Shown: positions 63,976-64,000 of the stretch, piece by piece
Numbering within the stretch: position 1 is the stretch's first letter
How the letters are laid out: every line of letters begins with the position of its first letter
DNA from: Phocaeicola vulgatus ATCC 8482
Lineage (GTDB): Bacteria; Bacteroidota; Bacteroidia; Bacteroidales; Bacteroidaceae
Assembly (NCBI RefSeq): GCF_000012825.1
Contig: NC_009614.1
Coordinates: 2,480,001-2,544,000, forward strand
Direction: 5' to 3'
DNA: 64,000 bases
Position numbers and translations under genes: made by a program
Notes under the pieces: generated by a model
The model's database searches: none
Told to the model about the DNA's origin: nothing
The model's input: the letters and a program-made list of their open reading frames with translations, nothing else

Positions 63976-64000
63976 AGTAACGTGTATGCCGGAAGGTTAA

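Larger units (their letters stand above)
63384..64000. other. 617-bp gene-free region with three repeat elements
   Basis: It contains, in order, a 22-bp phased array bounded by a perfect 22-bp inverted repeat (63467-63554), the CTTCAGCC inverted element (63607-63825) and a second phased array (63894-63975). Overlapping open frames on both strands (63598-63813 and 63619-63846) encode nearly the same peptide because the element is palindromic. I count them as artefacts. Confidence 0.7.

Overview
The window comes from a Bacteroidota chromosome, most likely order Bacteroidales and genus Bacteroides or Phocaeicola. Four things point there. The proteins include families typical of the group: NigD-like and PepSY-like lipoproteins, DUF1573, DUF5683, DUF6249, a thioester-less alpha-2-macroglobulin, a MotA/TolQ-type ExbB with a signal peptide and a split HipA system. 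Most promoters that can be picked by eye carry the Bacteroides -7 box TAnnTTTG. Shine-Dalgarno sequences are nearly absent. The oxidative TCA genes lie in the order acn-icd-gltA. Almost everything is core housekeeping. There is no rRNA, no insertion sequence, no prophage and no CRISPR array.

Layout. 1-6600: a partial membrane-anchored protein, a RecD-like helicase, alaS, and a divergent M23 peptidase with a MerR regulator. 6610-12700: a minus-strand block parA-parB-DUF5683-lytic transglycosylase-(p)ppGpp synthetase/hydrolase, linking chromosome segregation, cell wall and stringent response. 12900-19030: surE-lpxB and a NigD-like lipoprotein, convergent with rsfS-ftsH-cdsA. 19300-26950: tRNA-Gln, a DUF349 protein, rsmA-mgtE, a flippase-like membrane protein with pepD, and guaD. 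26945-28450: the only accessory-looking stretch, holding repeats and a decayed hipBST-type toxin-antitoxin locus. 28560-37040: a giant alpha-2-macroglobulin, a small lipoprotein, DUF1573 and meaB. 37126-39740: cmk-ispH and pfkA. 39900-45125: tonB, a polyprenyl synthase, tatD, tRNA-Ser, then exbB, a small membrane protein and two exbD genes, together an energy module for outer-membrane transport. 45300-50800: GNAT, M64 peptidase, an Lrp regulator, thyA-folA, and an ECF-like sigma factor with two membrane proteins. 50900-58500: an RsmF-like methyltransferase, topB, a PepSY-like lipoprotein, a thioesterase and an IGHMBP2-like helicase. 58600-63400: acn-icd-gltA, making 2-oxoglutarate.

The most unusual content is intergenic. 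Four loci (about 2184-2277, 27327-27409, 63467-63554, 63894-63975) share one architecture, a 21-22 bp phased run of palindromic or half-palindromic units, although the unit sequence differs completely between loci. Two further loci (27117-27663 and 63607-63825) carry a long inverted element built from CTTCAGCC words. A third family (CACAGATTACACAGATT-like inverted pairs) occurs at 6524-6598 and 21527-21633. I see no transposase or reverse transcriptase in the window that would explain any of them.
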